A stretch of 64,000 nt of DNA from Bog-473 sp963783245 (GCA_963783245.1 CAWAMS010000002.1:930001-994000); one strand, 5' to 3'; counted from the stretch's first letter, positions 1 to 10,197 are shown. Made by a program: numbers and translations. The notes: generated by a model not told the origin, from the sequence alone.

Positions 1-275
1 CTGCCGTCTCAGTCCGGAGGATCCTCGGTGCTCCGGTACCTGGCCGACTTCTTCGCCCTGGTCCGGTCGGCCCGCCGTTCCGATCCATCGTGTTGGGATC
101 ACAGTTTGCGGGACAGAATTGGCCGTTCATCCTCGTTGCGGTGCTGCTCTTCATCGCGTGCAGCGTGCCCATCGGTCTCGCCGTCCTGTACTGGTCCCCC
201 TGGTCTCACCGCGGGCTCCAATCGCTGACGCGGGGGCCTCGGGGCCCGAAATGGCCGAAAGGCTCCAGCCAATGA
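1..275 (+). CDS. 3' end of an unidentified membrane protein (partial)
   Basis: An open frame enters from the window edge and stops with TGA at 273-275. Its C-terminal part has one hydrophobic segment (WPFILVAVLLFIACSV onward) followed by a basic, Gly/Pro-rich tail. The stop overlaps the ATG of the downstream ABC ATPase as ATGA, so the two are probably translationally coupled and this protein may belong to the same exporter. The first 80 bases look more protein-like in another frame (LRYLADFFALVR), so a frameshift is possible here. No family is recognised. Confidence 0.5.
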   Translation, partial: AVSVRRILGAPVPGRLLRPGPVGPPFRSIVLGSQFAGQNWPFILVAVLLFIACSVPIGLAVLYWSPWSHRGLQSLTRGPRGPKWPKGSSQ

Positions 276-1252
276 CCGCGATGCTCGAACGGCAAGACGG
301 TGCGCGTCCCGGAGAAGCCGAGAGTCAATGGGCCGTGGAGACGCACGGCCTCACCAAGCGGTTCGGGCAGAACGTCGCAGTGAACGACGTGGAGCTCCTG
401 GTGCCGCGTGGATGCGCCTTCGGCTACCTGGGCCCGAACGGTGCGGGCAAGACGACCCTCATTCGGGTTCTGCTTGGATTGACACGCGCCGACACGGGCA
501 CGATGTCCTTGCTCGGCTGTCCTGTTCCGAAGCATCGTGATCGCGCGTTGGCCCGGGTTGGCGCCATTGTGGACGAACCGCGGTTTCACGCACATCTCAC
601 GGGGAGAGAGAACCTCGAATTGCTGGCCAGCGCGCGCGAGGCTGCGGCCAGAGGTCGTGTCGGACCGTCTCTGGAGCGGGTGGGCTTGAGTCACCGCGCC
701 GACGACCGCGTGGCGAAGTACTCGATGGGGATGCGACAGCGACTCGGCGTCGCCGCCTGCCTGATCGGGGATCCCCAGCTGCTGATCCTCGACGAGCCGA
801 TGAACGGACTCGACCCCGCAGGAATGCAGGACATGCGCGAGATGATCCTGTCGCTCGTGGCGGAGGGTCGTACGGTGATGCTGTCCTCCCACCTCCTGGA
901 CGAGGTGCAGCGGACGTGCGACGCGGTCGCCATCGTCGACCGGGGCACGGTCATCAGGCAAGGGCCGATCGCCGAACTCCTCGCTGGTGCTTCGTTGGTG
1001 GTGCAGGTCGATTGCTCCGAGCCCGACCGGGCACGAGCGCTGCTCGAGGGGACGCCGTTCGGGGCGCAGGTCGGCCTGTCGGGGCTGCACGGAATCGCCG
1101 TCACCCTTCCGACCGGGACGTCACGCGACGTGATCGCCGAGATCGCCCGCCTCCTCGTGGAGGAGGGCATCTCGCTGTACCGGCTCCAAGAGGTGCAGGC
1201 GTCGCTCGAATCGTGGTTCCTCCAGGTCACGAGCAGGCTGGACGCAGAATGA
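272..1252 (+). CDS. ABC transporter ATP-binding protein (ABC-2 exporter type)
   Basis: A 326-aa ATPase that should energise the membrane protein encoded next. All ABC motifs are visible: Walker A GPNGAGKTT near residue 53, signature SMGMRQRLG, Walker B LLILDEP and the switch histidine in SSHLLDEV. A C-terminal domain of about 90 residues after the ATPase core is usual for CcmA/DrrA-type exporter ATPases. The ATG at 272 overlaps the upstream stop (ATGA); an in-frame ATG at 251 is the alternative start. Its stop overlaps the permease ATG at 1249, giving a tight two-gene unit. The substrate cannot be told from sequence. Confidence 0.9.
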   Translation: MTAMLERQDGARPGEAESQWAVETHGLTKRFGQNVAVNDVELLVPRGCAFGYLGPNGAGKTTLIRVLLGLTRADTGTMSLLGCPVPKHRDRALARVGAIVDEPRFHAHLTGRENLELLASAREAAARGRVGPSLERVGLSHRADDRVAKYSMGMRQRLGVAACLIGDPQLLILDEPMNGLDPAGMQDMREMILSLVAEGRTVMLSSHLLDEVQRTCDAVAIVDRGTVIRQGPIAELLAGASLVVQVDCSEPDRARALLEGTPFGAQVGLSGLHGIAVTLPTGTSRDVIAEIARLLVEEGISLYRLQEVQASLESWFLQVTSRLDAE

Positions 1253-2454
1253 CGACGGTCCCGACGTCCACCGCCCTCGGGCCGGCGGCGGCCCCTGTGG
1301 TCACGGACCACATCCGTGATCACCGGGGCTCCCCGATCCCGACGTGGGGCATGATCGCCAGCAGGTTCAAGGAGTTACGCAAGCGGCGCGGTCTCATGAT
1401 CACCCTGGCCGCGGTGACGATCGGGATCCCGACGGTCTTCCTGGTGATCCGACTGCTCCTCCATGCGTTTGCGCCGAAGACCTATGGGCCTGCCGGCGGT
1501 TATTCCACCTATACCGCCCTCGTCCCTGGTGTCCTCTACATATTCGGTTTCATCGTGGCTGCCACCCTGGGTGCCACGGCGGGCTCGGTCGACCTCACCG
1601 AGGGGATGTTCCGACACCTGGTGGTGACCGGACGCTCGCGCCTGGCGCTGTACCTGGCTCGGATTCCCGCCGGCCTCGCGATCATCGTGCCGCTTGTGGC
1701 GGTGGGCTTTACGATCGTCTGCGCCGTCTGCGTGTTCGCCGCGCCGACGCGGTTCGAATTCAACGGTGTGACCGTCCCCGTGAACCTGTCCCGTGCCGGC
1801 CTCGAGACCTGGGCGGTCGACCATGCGGACGAGGTCATCTGTAACTTTGGATTCAGAATCGGGCCGTCCTCCCCGGACGCCTCCGCGATCTCCGCGGCGG
1901 TCAATACCGTGTCTTGCGGCAACGGCCAGGGCGGGGTGCCGATCAAGAAGGGGCCAGGTTCGCCGGTCCAACCGCAAGCTTCGAGAGCCCAAATCAGGGA
2001 AGCGGCCACGCAGATCGCCCGGATGAATTATGCCGACTACGCCCGGCAATTCCTTTATCCGTCAACCTCGCTCATGATCAGGAGCGGGTTGTGGCTCGAA
2101 CTTGAAGCGGTCATCGGGTTCGTCGTCGCCCTGGGCCTGGGGTCGCTGACCGGACAGCGGACGGTCGCGGTCATCATCATGATCGTCCTCGAGGTGATCT
2201 TGACGCCCATCCTTTCCCGCGCCCGCATTCCGCACCTTGCCAACCTGCAACGGGGAGTGGTGGGCTTGGCCACGGCCCATCTGGCACCGGGTGGGCTCCC
2301 GGTGCTCGGAGGCGGAGGCGGCGGGCCGGCCGGGGGTAGTGGGAACGCCGGCCTCCTACCGGAGTCCACGACCGTGGCGATCTGCGTCATCATCGCCTGG
2401 CTGGTGTGCTGGACGGCCCTGGGTGCGTGGCGAATGATGACGCGGGACGCCTGA
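1249..2454 (+). CDS. ABC-2 type exporter permease
   Basis: A 401-aa membrane protein coupled to the ATPase by an ATGA overlap. About six hydrophobic segments are visible: ITLAAVTIGIPTVFLVIRLL, ALVPGVLYIFGFIVAATLGA, a pair around LAIIVPLVAVGFTIVCAVCV, IGFVVALGLGSL, VAVIIMIVLEVILTPIL and a final one near VAICVIIAWLVCWTAL. Between the third or fourth and the next lies a hydrophilic loop of about 120 residues with two Cys (VICNFG, VSCGNGQ), probably extracytoplasmic and perhaps disulphide-bonded. A Gly-rich stretch (GGGGGGPAGGSG) precedes the last segment. Substrate unknown. Confidence 0.8.
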   Translation: MTTVPTSTALGPAAAPVVTDHIRDHRGSPIPTWGMIASRFKELRKRRGLMITLAAVTIGIPTVFLVIRLLLHAFAPKTYGPAGGYSTYTALVPGVLYIFGFIVAATLGATAGSVDLTEGMFRHLVVTGRSRLALYLARIPAGLAIIVPLVAVGFTIVCAVCVFAAPTRFEFNGVTVPVNLSRAGLETWAVDHADEVICNFGFRIGPSSPDASAISAAVNTVSCGNGQGGVPIKKGPGSPVQPQASRAQIREAATQIARMNYADYARQFLYPSTSLMIRSGLWLELEAVIGFVVALGLGSLTGQRTVAVIIMIVLEVILTPILSRARIPHLANLQRGVVGLATAHLAPGGLPVLGGGGGGPAGGSGNAGLLPESTTVAICVIIAWLVCWTALGAWRMMTRDA

Positions 2455-2504
2455 CGCCGGGGTGCTGACGGCCCCGTTGCCGTTCTGCGAGACTGTCGGC
2501 TCGA

Positions 2505-2581
2505 CGGGCTGTGGCGCAGTTTGGTAGCGCACCGCGTTTGGGACGCGGGGGTCGCCGGTTCAAGTCCGGCCAGCCCGACCA
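2505..2581 (+). tRNA. tRNA-Pro (anticodon UGG), CCA encoded
   Basis: The cloverleaf is complete. The acceptor stem CGGGCTG pairs with CAGCCCG and keeps the C1:G72 pair typical of bacterial tRNA-Pro. The D arm is GCGC...GCGC, the anticodon stem CCGCG/CGCGG with loop TTTGGGA gives anticodon TGG, and the T arm is GCCGG-TTCAAGT-CCGGC. Discriminator A is followed by an encoded CCA at 2579-2581. It stands alone between the exporter operon and a convergent binding-protein gene. Confidence 0.96.
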
Positions 2582-2610
2582 TGGAACGGGTGGAGGACAC
2601 CCCGGAGCGA

Positions 2611-3818
2611 TCAGGACGCACAGAGCGGCTTGTTCCCGTTGAGGGTCACGAATTTCGCGTGGTTGATCCCCATCAGATAGAAGCACTTATTGTTCGATGT
2701 CTTGCCCTTGACGAATCCGCCGAGCGGTGGCGAGATTCCGTCCAACGTGGTGCCCTTGGGCAGTGCATACAGGCCCTTCACGATTTCCGCCGACGTCGGA
2801 TCCGTACTGAGGTGCGCCGCTTCGGCCGCCAGTTTGAACTCAGTGCCCTCCGCCCAGACCTGCACGACGACCTCTCCGAAGTTTGGTCCCGTGGGTACCG
2901 ACGGCGCGTACTTGTCGAGGGCGGCGTACATCGGCTTCGTCGCGCGTCGTGCACGAACCAGGGGACTTCCGGTTGGACGTCCACATTCCCTTGCATGGCC
3001 GGGATCGTCAGCCACGAGATCGAGACTGTGCCGTCTCCGCCGAACTCCAATGGCGCATACCCTTGCGAGGCACAGTTCTGGGCCACCTTCGTCACGACTC
3101 CTGAGGCATCGCCCACGTCCATGCCCGTTGCGCCGGCCTGCTTGGCCGCAAGACATTGCGCTTCGTAGTTGGGTGCCGCGAATCCGATGCTGGCCGTATA
3201 GACGAGCTTGAGGCCGATTTTGGCCAGGTCGCCTTTCAACACCGCCGACGACTGGGCGCAGATCGCCACCTCCGCGCAATAGAGATCGGCCACCTTCTTC
3301 ACGCCGGCCCTTTTCATGGACTCCGCCTCGCCCGGCGTTGCGTTGTTGAAGGTGAGCCCAGGGGTGAAGAAATCGGAATTGGTGTAGCCGGCCACGGTGT
3401 CGGTGTCGCCGAGCACCGGCACTCCCTGCTGCTTCACATAGGACGCCCATGACTGATCCTCGTCGCTGTTGTCCATGATCGCGACAACGTGATCCTGTTC
3501 GACCAGCGTTTGTGCGTCGGCGAGAGACGTCGTCGGGTTGTAGCCGTCGTCTTTCACGATGACGTCCACCTTGTGTCCGTCGATACCTCCCGCGGCGTTG
3601 ACAGAGGAGGCCCATGCCAGTGCGGTGGGCGACGTCTGGGCGATGGTCGACGCCTCGGGCCCGGTGCAGCTGCAGATGTCACCCACGACCAAAGTGGCCG
3701 GTGTCGCCGCTCCAGCGGGTTGGCCGACGAGCCCTACTGCGCTCAACCCTCCCGCGATCACCGTTGCAACGAGGACCCGGAGTGCGAACCCTCTGCCCCG
3801 CCATAGTTGCGTGTTCAT
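2611..3818 (-). CDS. LivJ-type extracellular ligand-binding protein (frameshifted)
   Basis: A periplasmic-binding-protein-like fold type I protein, the class that binds branched-chain amino acids or amides for ABC import. The ATG at 3818 follows a G-rich Shine-Dalgarno and starts a signal peptide (ALRVLVATVIAGGLSAVGLV then AGAATPA). The mature start LVVGDICSCTGPEA matches the family pattern; the two close Cys are unusual. Near 2935 the frame breaks: the N-terminal part runs to VPWFVHDA and the rest (TKPMYAALDKYAP to LCAS) is in another frame. A single-base change rejoins them into about 400 aa. No permease or ATPase genes for import lie nearby, so it is an orphan binding protein. Confidence 0.8.
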
Positions 3819-3868
3819 CGTCGATACCCCCCCTGCCGTCGTCCGATGTGGACGCACTGCCGTTAGCG

Positions 3869-3892
3869 ACATCGATGTCGATATCGATCAGA
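3869..3892. promoter_or_regulatory. ATCGAT-rich palindrome in a divergent intergenic region
   Basis: The 278-base gap between the minus-strand binding protein (start 3818) and the plus-strand permease (start 4097) holds ATCGATGTCGATATCGAT at 3871-3888, with a perfect 10-bp palindrome TCGATATCGA at its core. The position suits an operator for one or both genes, but this is position and symmetry only. The remainder of the gap shows nothing else I can name. Confidence 0.3.
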
Positions 3893-4096
3893 GATGGCTA
3901 TCACCCGACAAACCGGGCTGTCAACGGATCCCCGGGGAGGCGCCGGTGTCATGTCGCAGCGCGCCCGAAACGCGCCCGGGGCCACGTGGTGGTAGTACGA
4001 CGGCGCACGTACGGCCAGCCCCCTCGACAGCCACGCGCACGAAATGCAGACTCGAGGGATCGTGCTTCCTGAACAGTCCGTGGAGGCCTTGGGGTC

Positions 4097-6648
4097 ATGA
4101 GTCAGGTACTCCCGGTCGCTTGGTACCGATTCCGGGCGACGTTGGGCCGTCGCTGGACCGGCTACGTGAGTGTGGTCCTGCTCATCGGGCTTGTCGGCGG
4201 CATCGCTCTGGCATCGATCGCAGGGGCTCGCCGCACACAGTCGTCATATCCGACGTTCTTCGACAGCACGAACCCCTCCACCTTGACCATCTCCACCTTT
4301 GCCGCGAACTCGGGTGGTAACCCAACCGGCTCGGCCAGGCTCACCGCCAGGATCAAGCACCTTCCCGATGTACGGACGGCAAGAACGCTCCTCGCTCCGG
4401 AGATTTTGCCCATGGCCAAGGACGGCGCCCCGCGCCTGGGCGCGTTCGGCAATTCGATCCCGGGGGGCAGCGTGGACGGATTGTTGTTCGACCAGGACCG
4501 GGTCGTCGGTCGTGCAGGGCCGTCAGGCGAATCCGAACCGGGCCGACGAGGTAGAGATGACCGCCAACCTCGTCCACTCGTTGGGGATCCACATCGGCCA
4601 GGTCATCCCTCTCGGCTTCTATACCGACGCACAGACCAACGAATCGGATTTCGGTACCACTCGGGTCGTGCCGCGGCTCCGGGTGGATGCCAGGTTGGTG
4701 GGCATCGTCGTCCTCAACGACGAAGTCGTGCAAGACGACATCGACAAGTCCTACGGATTCGAGGTGGTCACGCCGGCGCTCATGCGACACGTCATTGCGG
4801 TGTCGCCGGAGGCAGCCCAGCCGGTTCTCTACGGCCTGCAACTCGAGGACGGCGACCGTGACGTCGTCAACGTGGAGAAGAGCCTGACGTCGATCCTCCC
4901 GGCGGGGTCGACCTACGAGTTCCACGTGACATCGCGCGTCGTCTCCGCGGTGGAGCTCTCGGTCAAGCCCGAATCAGTGGCACTCGGGGCTTTTGGGGCG
5001 ATCGCTGCGTTGGTGACAATGGTTCTCGGGATACAGGCCGTCGCGCGCCAGCTGCGGCTCGGCCAGGAGAACCGTCAGGTGTTGCGGGCACTGGGAGCAA
5101 GTCCGGCGGTCACGGCCGGCGATGGCCTCCTGGGCGTGCTCATCGCCGTTGTCCTCGGCTCGTTGCTCGCCGGAGCGGTGGCGGTCGGCCTGTCACCACT
5201 GACCCCGTTGGGGCCGGTTCGCCCCGTGTACCCCGATCGCGGGATTGCCTTTGACTGGACCGTGCTCGGGATAGGCCTCGCCGCTCTCCTGCTCGGGCTC
5301 GGATCCGCGGCCATCGCCCTCGCCGTTCGTGGAGCACCGCACCGGGCCCGTCGCACGGAACTGGTGGCGACGCAAGGTTCGCGAGTGGTCCGGGGCGCCG
5401 AGGTGGCGGGGATGTCCACGGCCGGAGTCCTCGGCCTTCAGTTCGCCCTCGACCGGGGACGGGGTCGTACCGCGGTGCCCGTGCGCTCCGCCTTGGTGGG
5501 TACCGTTCTGGCTGTGGCCCTGGTCGTGGTCACCCTCACGTTCGCCAGCGGCTTGAACACATTGGTGTCGCACCCGTCGCTGTACGGATGGGACTGGAAC
5601 TACATGCTCAACCCGAGCGACGACGTCCCACCGCAGACCCTCGCTGTCCTCGATCATGACCCTGACGTCGCCGCCTGGGCGGGGGTCAACCTCGCGAACG
5701 CGCAGATCGACGGCCAGAGCTTCCCCATCCTGTTGAGCAGCACCAATGCCGAGCTTTCGCCGCCGATCCTCTCCGGCCATCGGCTCGAAGCAAAGAACCA
5801 GATCGTGCTCGGTGCGGCCACGATGCGCCGCGCTCCATAAGCACGTCGGTGACACGGTGGTCGTGAGCTATGGCACGCGCGAGGACGCTCCGGTCTACGT
5901 CCCGCCGACGCGTCTCAAGATCGTCGGGGCGGCAACCCTTCCGACCGTCGGTTACACGAGCTTCATCGCCGATCACACTTCCATGGGTACCGGCGCCATC
6001 GTCGCCACGGGCATAGAGCCTGCGGCATTCCAGCGGGCCCTCAAAAACCCCGACCAGAATTTCGACGGACCCGAGATGGTCTTCGTGCGCCTGCGCAACG
6101 GGGTCAGCGCCAACGTCGGGCGAGCAGACATGCAGCGTGTCGCCAGCGACGCGAACAAGGTGTTCAAGGAGGACCCAATCGGCCAGGACAACACCGTCTC
6201 GGTCCTCGGTGTCCAGCGTCCCGCGCAGATCGTGAACTACCGGAGCGTCGGTTCGACTCCGGTCATCCTCGCGGGAGGCCTGGCCGTGGGTGCGATCGCC
6301 GCGTTGGGCCTCACGCTGGCCGCATCGGTTCGGCAACGTCGCCGAGAGTTGGCCGTGATAAAGGCTCTCGGGTTCGTGCAGCGACAGCTGTCGGCCGCCG
6401 TGGCCTGGCAGGCGATCGTCGCGGCAATTGTCGGAGTGATCGTGGGGATTCCACTCGGGATCGTCGTCGGGCGCCAGCTCTGGATTCTCTTCGCCCGCAA
6501 TATAGATGCAGTCCCGGATCCCACCGTTCCCGTCGTGTCAGTGCTCGCCGTCGGTGTCGGCGCTTTCGTGTTCGCCTACGTCGCGTCCGTCCTCCCGGGA
6601 CAGCGGGCGGCCCGGGTCCCGACCGCCTTGGCCCTGCGCGCCGAGTAA
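4097..6648 (+). CDS. FtsX-like ABC permease, MacB-type large form (two frameshifts)
   Basis: About 850 aa after repair. The N-terminus (residues 20-45) has a membrane segment (VSVVLLIGLVGGIALASIAGA) followed by ARRTQSSYPTF, as in actinobacterial FtsX-like permeases. A large extracytoplasmic domain follows, then a first FtsX block (LGAFGAIAALVTMVLGIQAV, AVARQLRLGQENRQVLRALG). A second half repeats the plan and ends with LAASVRQRRRELAVIKALGF and further membrane segments. The frame changes near 4515 and near 5835; removing one base at each restores it, and at the second site ATMAALHKHVGDTV reads naturally. An ATG at 4097 follows GGAGG. No partner ATPase is adjacent, though such permeases normally need one. 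Confidence 0.8.
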
Positions 6649-6822
6649 ATCCGCCCATCGGGCACCATGGCCGGCGGGTAACGTCTGGACCGTATCGACG
6701 TCCGACTGGGGGAGCCGCATTCGACGCCTCGGCCACGTTCTACTGAGGGGGAGAGAGTCGGATGGTGCGACGGTGCGACACGGAGAGGTCGGCGGAGATG
6801 GTGCGTGACGTGAAGGTGCACT

Positions 6823-8983
6823 ATGCGTCGGGCACCGGCGACCTCAGCCCGAAGGCACATGCGGCGTAGGTACCGCGCCGCGTGGATCGGCCAGCTCGCT
6901 GCCGTCGCTGTGCTCGCGCTCTCAGCCGGGTTGATGATGGCCGCCGCTCCCGCCGCCGCCTCGCTGGAGCAACGCCTCCCAACGCCATCGCCCACCGCCA
7001 ACGCCAACGCAGCCCAGGGCTACTGGTTGGTGGCGGCCGACGGCGGCATCTTCACGTTCGGCGACGCCGGCCTATTACGGCTCGACCGGGGCCATAACGC
7101 TGAACCGGCCCATCGTCGGCATGGCCGCCACCCCCGACGGCAAGGGCTACTGGTTGGTGGCGGCGGACGGGGGCATCTTCGCCTTCGGCGACGCCGGGTT
7201 CTACGGCTCGACCGGAGCCATAACGCTGAACCGCCCCATCGTCGGCATGGCCGCCACCCCCGACGGCAAGGGCTACTGGTTGGTGGCGGCGGACGGGGGC
7301 ATCTTCGCCTTCGGCGACGCCGGGTTCTACGGCTCGACCGGAGCCTCAGGCTCAACCGGCCCGTCGTCGGCATGGCCGCCACCCCCGACGGCAAGGGCTA
7401 CTGGCTGGTGGCGGCGGACGGCGGCATCTTCACGTTCGGGAACGCCTCCTATCTCGGTTCGACCGGGGGGATCAAGATCAACCAGCCGATCGTCGGCATG
7501 GCCGCCACCCCCGACGGCAAGGGCTACTGGCTGGTCGCAGCCGACGGCGGGGTCTTCGCCTACGGCGATGCCGGCTATTTCGGTTCGGCTCCGAGCCCCA
7601 ACCCCGAGGTCGGGGGCATCGTGGCCCTCTCGGCCGCCCAGAACGGGCTGGGCTATTGGATCGCCGGCAGCGACGGGGCCGTCGACGCATTCGGCGATGC
7701 TGCGCCGGAGGGCACGGCGGGGATTTCCCTGAACAGGCCCATCGTCGGTTCGGCCGCCGTGCCATCCGCCTCGCCGGCACAGGCGCCACCTGCACCACTG
7801 TCCGTCGCGACGACGCCCTTGGCTCTGGCGACGAAAGGTTCGCCCTATTCCGCCTCCCTGACCGCGACCGGGGGCACGGCCCCCTACGTATGGAGACCCC
7901 TCGGAGCACTCCCCGCCGGACTGAGCCTCTCCTCGGGCGGCGTCATCACCGGCACGCCGAGTGTGCTCGGGACGTTCACCTTCACGGTGCAGGTGACGGA
8001 CAGCACGGCGCCTCTAGCCCGTAGGGCGACCGCGCCAGTTTCGATCTCCGTGGAGGTGCCTCCTCCGACGATCACGACGACGACAGTGCCCGCGGCGATC
8101 GTCGGGACCGGATATTCCACCGCGCTCACAGCGACGGGGGGAACCTCCCCCTCTTCGTGGGCGGTCGTCAGCGGTTCTTTGCCGGCCGGGCTGACGCTTT
8201 CTCCGAGCGGGTCGATCACCGGAACGCCGGGCGCGCCAGGGGAGCTCCACCTTCACCGTGCAGGTCAGCGATGCGTCGCCCACGCCACTCACCACGACCG
8301 CTGCACTGTCGATCTCCGTCTTTCCGGCGACGTCCTCGATTTCCCGCGCCAATTCGAGGAATTGGTCCGGCTACATGGAGCTCAACGGTCCGTTCACGTC
8401 GGTGGCCGGTACGTTCAGTGTGCCTTCGCTTCAGTCCAACACTCCGGCCGGCGACCTCATGGCCGAATGGGTGGGGATTGACGGTGGGAACCCCGGCAGC
8501 ACGGCGCTCATACAGGCCGGGTTCAACGAATCGCCGGATCCCAACGATCCCGCCAATCCGAAGGGCTTCACCATTCAGCCCTGGTGGGAGATTCTGCCGG
8601 CGGCCGAGACGTACATCACGAGCGTGTCGATCCAACCGGGGGACCGGGTGACGGTGACCATTGATCAGATCAACGGGCTGGATTGGCGTATCACCTTGAC
8701 TGACGACACAAACGGCGGAAGCTTCACGACCGAGGAGGCGTACAGCGGGCCCGCGACGACGGCGGAGTGGATCCTCGAGGCACTGACGATCGGCGGCAAC
8801 GTCGCCCCGCTTGCGCCGTTTTCGCCCGTCGCTACATTCGGCGATCTCGGGTTCACCGGTCCGAGCACGGACGTGCAGCGGGTGGTGATGCTGCAAGGTT
8901 TCAAACAGGCGGCGACGCCTTCGACGCTCACCGGCAACGGATTCAACGTGGCCTACGGCGCCAACGCGCCCCCGCCCCCCTGA
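6823..8983 (+). CDS. secreted repeat/He_PIG/peptidase G1 (eqolisin) fusion (three frameshifts)
   Basis: A predicted secreted glutamic peptidase. In order: a signal peptide (GQLAAVAVLALSAGLMMAAAPAAA); about six copies of a roughly 30-residue repeat with core GYWLVAADGGIFTFGDA and GSTGAITLNRPIVGMAA; two putative Ig-like He_PIG domains (GTAPYVWRPLGALPAGLSLS, then GTSPSSWAVVSGSLPAGLTL); and a C-terminal peptidase G1 domain. The G1 domain starts at NWSGYMELNGPF and has AEWVGIDGG, the Gln of ALIQAGF (codon 8513-8515) and the Glu of TTAEWILEA (codon 8765-8767), matching the family's catalytic Gln/Glu pair. Frames change near 7070 (extra C), 7345 (missing C) and 8237 (extra G). An ATG at 6859 after GAAGG is an alternative start. 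Confidence 0.82.
7014..7740 (+). repeat. tandem WLVAADGGIFxFGDA repeats
   Basis: Repeats of about 90 bases encode GYWLVAADGGIF(T/A)FGDA...STGAI.LN(R/Q)PIVGMAATPDGK. The second and third copies are nearly identical in DNA and later ones are more degenerate, ending with GYWIAGSDGAVDAFGDA. Near-identity of neighbouring units suggests recent duplication and also invites assembly error. The same unit recurs in the minus-strand protein at 38.8-40.5 kb. Confidence 0.9.
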
Positions 8984-8995
8984 TGCAACGAGTCG

Positions 8996-9151
8996 TCAGT
9001 CCTTCTTCTTACCCAAGATGCGGTTCATTTTCGTCCCACATGTGGGACACAGGCCCTGAGCAGCCCGGCGACCGTTGGCCAGCTCGACCTCTTGCCCATC
9101 GAATTCACGCTTCTCGCGGCACTTCACGCAGTAGCCCTCAAAATTTGCCAT
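8996..9151 (-). CDS. DUF5679 small zinc-ribbon protein
   Basis: A 51-aa protein starting MANFEGYCVKCREKREF and ending MNRILGKKKD. Two CxxC pairs (C8/C11 and C35/C38, the second in GLCPTCGT) form a likely zinc ribbon. The layout YCVKCR...NGRRAAQGLCPTCGTKM matches the DUF5679 family, of unknown function. The ATG at 9151 follows a GAGGAG ribosome-binding site 5-7 nt upstream. The gene lies convergent with the G1 peptidase (12 bases apart) and divergent from the gene at 9278. It is easily missed because of its length. Confidence 0.85.
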   Translation of the reverse strand: MANFEGYCVKCREKREFDGQEVELANGRRAAQGLCPTCGTKMNRILGKKKD

Positions 9152-9264
9152 GCCAACTCCTCTTTTCGGCGAGCCCGTCGTTGAGCCCCCGGGATTGCCC
9201 CGAAAGTTAGCGGCGGGGTTTGGCGAAGGGGGGGATGCTCAGGCTCATCCAGGCAGGGGACGGC

Positions 9265-9270
9265 TAGCCT
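9265..9270 (+). promoter_or_regulatory. -10-like hexamer TAGCCT, leaderless start candidate
   Basis: TAGCCT lies 7 nt before the GTG at 9278 with no Shine-Dalgarno between, which would place transcription start at or next to the start codon. No convincing -35 is seen. The same arrangement recurs before several operon-leading genes in this window. Confidence 0.4.
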
Positions 9271-9277
9271 CACGCAC

Positions 9278-10171
9278 GTGCCGGGGACGCCCAAACCAGA
9301 GCAAATAGGGGATGCGGTCAGCGCAGGGATCGGCCCTGAGAGCGGTCGTTTCTCGGGTCGGGGCAGGGAGGCCACGGAGGCGCTCGCCGAGACGTGGGAA
9401 TCAATGAGCGAGGCCTGTCGCGGGTTGCGTCCGCAGGAGTGGCTCCGGCCGACCGGGTGCCCCGGATGGAGCGTCCAGGATCACCTCTCGCACCTGATCG
9501 GCATCGAGCGATCGTTGTCCGGAGAGCCGACGCCGGCGACTGATGACCCCCCGGGCGACCACGTCCGCACGCCGTTCGCCGAGGAGAACGAGCCGTGGAT
9601 CGCCGTGCGCCGGTCCATGCCCGGGACCGCTGTACTGACCGAGTTCGTCGCCGTCACCCAGCTCCGGCTGGCCGCGCTCCGGCGCTTGACCGAGGAGGAG
9701 TGGGCCCGGGTCGGTCCCACCATCGTGGGCGAGGTGGCCCTCGCCGACTTCATGAAGACCAGGGTCTTCGACAGCTGGGTCCACGAGCAGGACGTGCGCG
9801 CGGCCCTGGGCCGACCCGGTGGGAGCGGTGGGTTGGCGTCTGCCATCGGCGTGGGCCAGGTCGAGGCCGCCATGGGCTTCGTCGTGGGCAAGAAGGCGGC
9901 GGCGCCCGAGGGCTCGGTCGTGCGCTTCTCGGTGCGCGGCCCCGCCCACGATGCCCGCCGGATCACGCTCGCCGTCCAGGCCGGCCGGGCCCGACCGGCG
10001 GCTGAGGGGACCGTTCCCTCCGTGACCCTGACCCTGTCCAGCCTCGACTTCGTCCGTCTGGGCTGCGGTCGGGTGGCGGGGGACGAGCTGCAGGCCGCCG
10101 GAGGGGTGGAGGTGGCTGGGGACGCGGCCCTCGGGAAGAAGATTCTCGAGGCCATGAACTTCATGTTCTGA
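9278..10171 (+). CDS. maleylpyruvate isomerase family, mycothiol-dependent type
   Basis: A 297-aa protein of the MDMPI/DinB-like superfamily. The N-terminal domain (residues 30-190) shows the expected TGCPGWSVQDHLSHLIGIE with its metal-ligand-type His, and FDSWVHEQDVRAALGRPGG with a second conserved His in the HEQD motif. A C-terminal SCP2-like domain follows (VTLTLSSLDFVRLGCGR). Family members are predicted metal-dependent enzymes that use mycothiol in actinobacteria. The real substrate is unknown and the name reflects only family membership. The GTG at 9278 is taken as start. Confidence 0.82.
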   Translation: MPGTPKPEQIGDAVSAGIGPESGRFSGRGREATEALAETWESMSEACRGLRPQEWLRPTGCPGWSVQDHLSHLIGIERSLSGEPTPATDDPPGDHVRTPFAEENEPWIAVRRSMPGTAVLTEFVAVTQLRLAALRRLTEEEWARVGPTIVGEVALADFMKTRVFDSWVHEQDVRAALGRPGGSGGLASAIGVGQVEAAMGFVVGKKAAAPEGSVVRFSVRGPAHDARRITLAVQAGRARPAAEGTVPSVTLTLSSLDFVRLGCGRVAGDELQAAGGVEVAGDAALGKKILEAMNFMF

Positions 10172-10197
10172 TGGGCCAGTAGAGTGTGCAGTTCGTG

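Noticed and set aside
206..1090. Long minus-strand open frame opposite the ABC ATPase
   Set aside because: It is antisense to a protein with all ABC motifs and has low-complexity, His/Arg-rich content typical of a high-GC shadow frame.
2505..2581. Integration site at the tRNA-Pro gene
   Set aside because: No integrase and no duplicated 3' tRNA end is visible in the flanking kilobases.
7014..7740. CRISPR-like array
   Set aside because: The repeats are coding, about 90 bases long and continuous without unique spacers.
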